From Planktothrix tepida PCC 9214 (GTDB lineage Bacteria; Cyanobacteriota; Cyanobacteriia; Cyanobacteriales; Microcoleaceae), in assembly GCF_900009145.1 (NCBI RefSeq), contig NZ_LN889782.1, positions 957,486-1,021,485 on the forward strand: a stretch of DNA of 64,000 bases, read 5' to 3'. Positions 63,131 to 64,000 of the stretch are shown here, one piece after another. The stretch's first letter is position 1. The number at the start of each line of letters is the position of its first letter. Made by a program: the position numbers and the translations under genes. Under the pieces are notes generated by a model. It saw nothing but the letters and a program-made list of their open reading frames with translations, was not told the DNA's origin and did not search any database.

Positions 63131-64000
63131 ATGGCCGACAGTCCCCAAACCCCCGATGAACTTGTCCAGGTTTTAGCTGAATTTCAGGATCTGCATTTTG
63201 AACTTCCTGATCCAGAAGCGGAAATTCCTGAATTGGATTTTGAACACCAAATTGATGTCGCTTGGAAAGTTTGCGATCGCTTCGATTTGCAAACCGAAAT
63301 TTGGCGAGGTAGAATTTTAAGAGTAGTTCGTGATCGCGAGAAAAAAGGTGGCGAGGGACGAGGTACAGGGTTTTTAAATTGGTTAAAAGAACGGGAAATT
63401 AGCAAAAGTCAAGCCTACGCTTTAATTGAATTAGCAAATAGTGCGGATACTTTATTACTTCAAGGTCATCTTAACCCGGATGCGATTAATAATTTTAGTA
63501 AACGAGCTTTTGTAGAAACCGCAAAAGCACCCGCAGAAGTTCAACAAATGGTTAGTGATGCAGCGTGTAAAGGCGATCGCATTACTCGTCGTGAAGTCCG
63601 ACAATTAAATGATGAATGGACGGCGATGAGTTCTGATTTAATTCCTGATGAAATTCGGGAAAAAGCAACGGAGGGTTCCATGCCGCCTCGGTATCTTGCG
63701 CCATTAGTTCGAGAAATGGAAAAATTACCCGAAGCACACATTACAGAATTGCAACGGGAAATGGTAGAAAATCCTGATGTTGATACGATTAAACAGTTAA
63801 CATCGGAAGCAAAAAATTTATCGAAATATTTAGATGCTGCGGCTCAAGTTCAAGCGTTAAATCAGTCTTCGGTGGATATGGAAATGGCTTTAGAAGAAGC
63901 GTTGCGAGTGGGATGTTTAAATACGGCTTCTGATTTAGTTAAACAAGCCACTGTTCTCGAACAAACGATGGTTAAATTGTATAGTAGTTGGAAACGAGTG
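63131..64000 (+). CDS. Conserved cyanobacterial protein with HTH-like region (3' end missing)
   Basis: The frame starts at the ATG at 63131 and is open to the end of the window (290 codons). The first 45 residues are acidic (DELVQVLAEFQDLHFELPDPEAEIPE). Residues 75-160 hold WLKEREISKSQAYALIELANSADTLLLQGH and VETAKAPAEVQQMVSDAA ... RITRREVRQL, which recall ParB-type helix-turn-helix blocks. The rest is helical. I recall such proteins as conserved in cyanobacteria with unknown role; DNA binding is inference. Confidence 0.72.
   Translation, partial: MADSPQTPDELVQVLAEFQDLHFELPDPEAEIPELDFEHQIDVAWKVCDRFDLQTEIWRGRILRVVRDREKKGGEGRGTGFLNWLKEREISKSQAYALIELANSADTLLLQGHLNPDAINNFSKRAFVETAKAPAEVQQMVSDAACKGDRITRREVRQLNDEWTAMSSDLIPDEIREKATEGSMPPRYLAPLVREMEKLPEAHITELQREMVENPDVDTIKQLTSEAKNLSKYLDAAAQVQALNQSSVDMEMALEEALRVGCLNTASDLVKQATVLEQTMVKLYSSWKRV

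Overview
The window looks like chromosomal DNA from a filamentous, phycobilisome-containing cyanobacterium, most likely an Oscillatoriales relative such as Planktothrix; the genus is an inference. The support is many HIP1 octamers (GCGATCGC), an AT-rich base composition, short tandem heptamer repeats in the gaps between genes, and a set of cyanobacterial genes: ndhL, psb29/thf1, cpcT, the GlpX-type FBP/SBPase, hemA, hemF, desA, ycf23 and an SLH/OprB porin.

Layout. 1-4.7 kb: end of a receiver-kinase gene, a DUF2301 membrane protein, a possible CcbP-like protein, Ycf23 and a creatininase-family hydrolase. 4.7-7.2 kb: an IS630-type element with a frame break and an ISAs1-type element whose transposase is split at a run of eight A. 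7.3-24 kb: metabolic and photosynthetic genes (class I/II aminotransferase, thioredoxin, GlpX, HemA, TrpA-DUF3007-NdhL, Mrp/ApbC, HemF, STAS protein, CpcT, Psb29, ComFB, M23 peptidase, CPA2 antiporter). 23.9-28 kb: a complete polyamine-type ABC operon potB-C-D-A. 28-37.7 kb: an ECF-like sigma factor, small secreted proteins, an M15-like protein, a rhomboid protease, a DUF1350 hydrolase and three tandem DUF1400 alpha/beta hydrolases. 37.9-46.3 kb: a CBS/PAS hybrid kinase with degenerate receivers, a peptide-type ABC binding protein, a META protein, and an operon of a nuclease-ParA fusion with a ParB-like/SAP protein. 46.4-64 kb: desA, thrC, a DUF3037/HipA-like pair, a porin, a very large hybrid kinase, glycosyltransferases, and a partial conserved protein running off the end.

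The genes mostly work in known pathways: tetrapyrrole synthesis (hemA, hemF), phycobilisome and photosystem II assembly (cpcT, psb29), NDH-1 (ndhL), Calvin cycle (glpX), amino acid synthesis (trpA, thrC, aminotransferase), lipid desaturation (desA) and polyamine uptake (pot). Signalling is well represented: three histidine kinases, one STAS protein, one ComFB protein and one ECF-like sigma factor.

The best candidate for an undescribed system is the two-gene operon at 43974-46240. A restriction-type PD-(D/E)XK domain with an intact D...E-x-K motif is fused to a full ParA ATPase, and it is followed 5 bp later by a ParB-like/coiled-coil/SAP protein. Copies of one palindromic repeat lie on both sides of it. 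The HipA-like/DUF3037 pair (49511-51266) is a second possible conflict or toxin-type module. Two gene relics (a pterin dehydratase at 8663-8797 and a TPR protein at 32240-32365) show ongoing gene decay. I found no tRNA, rRNA or CRISPR array.
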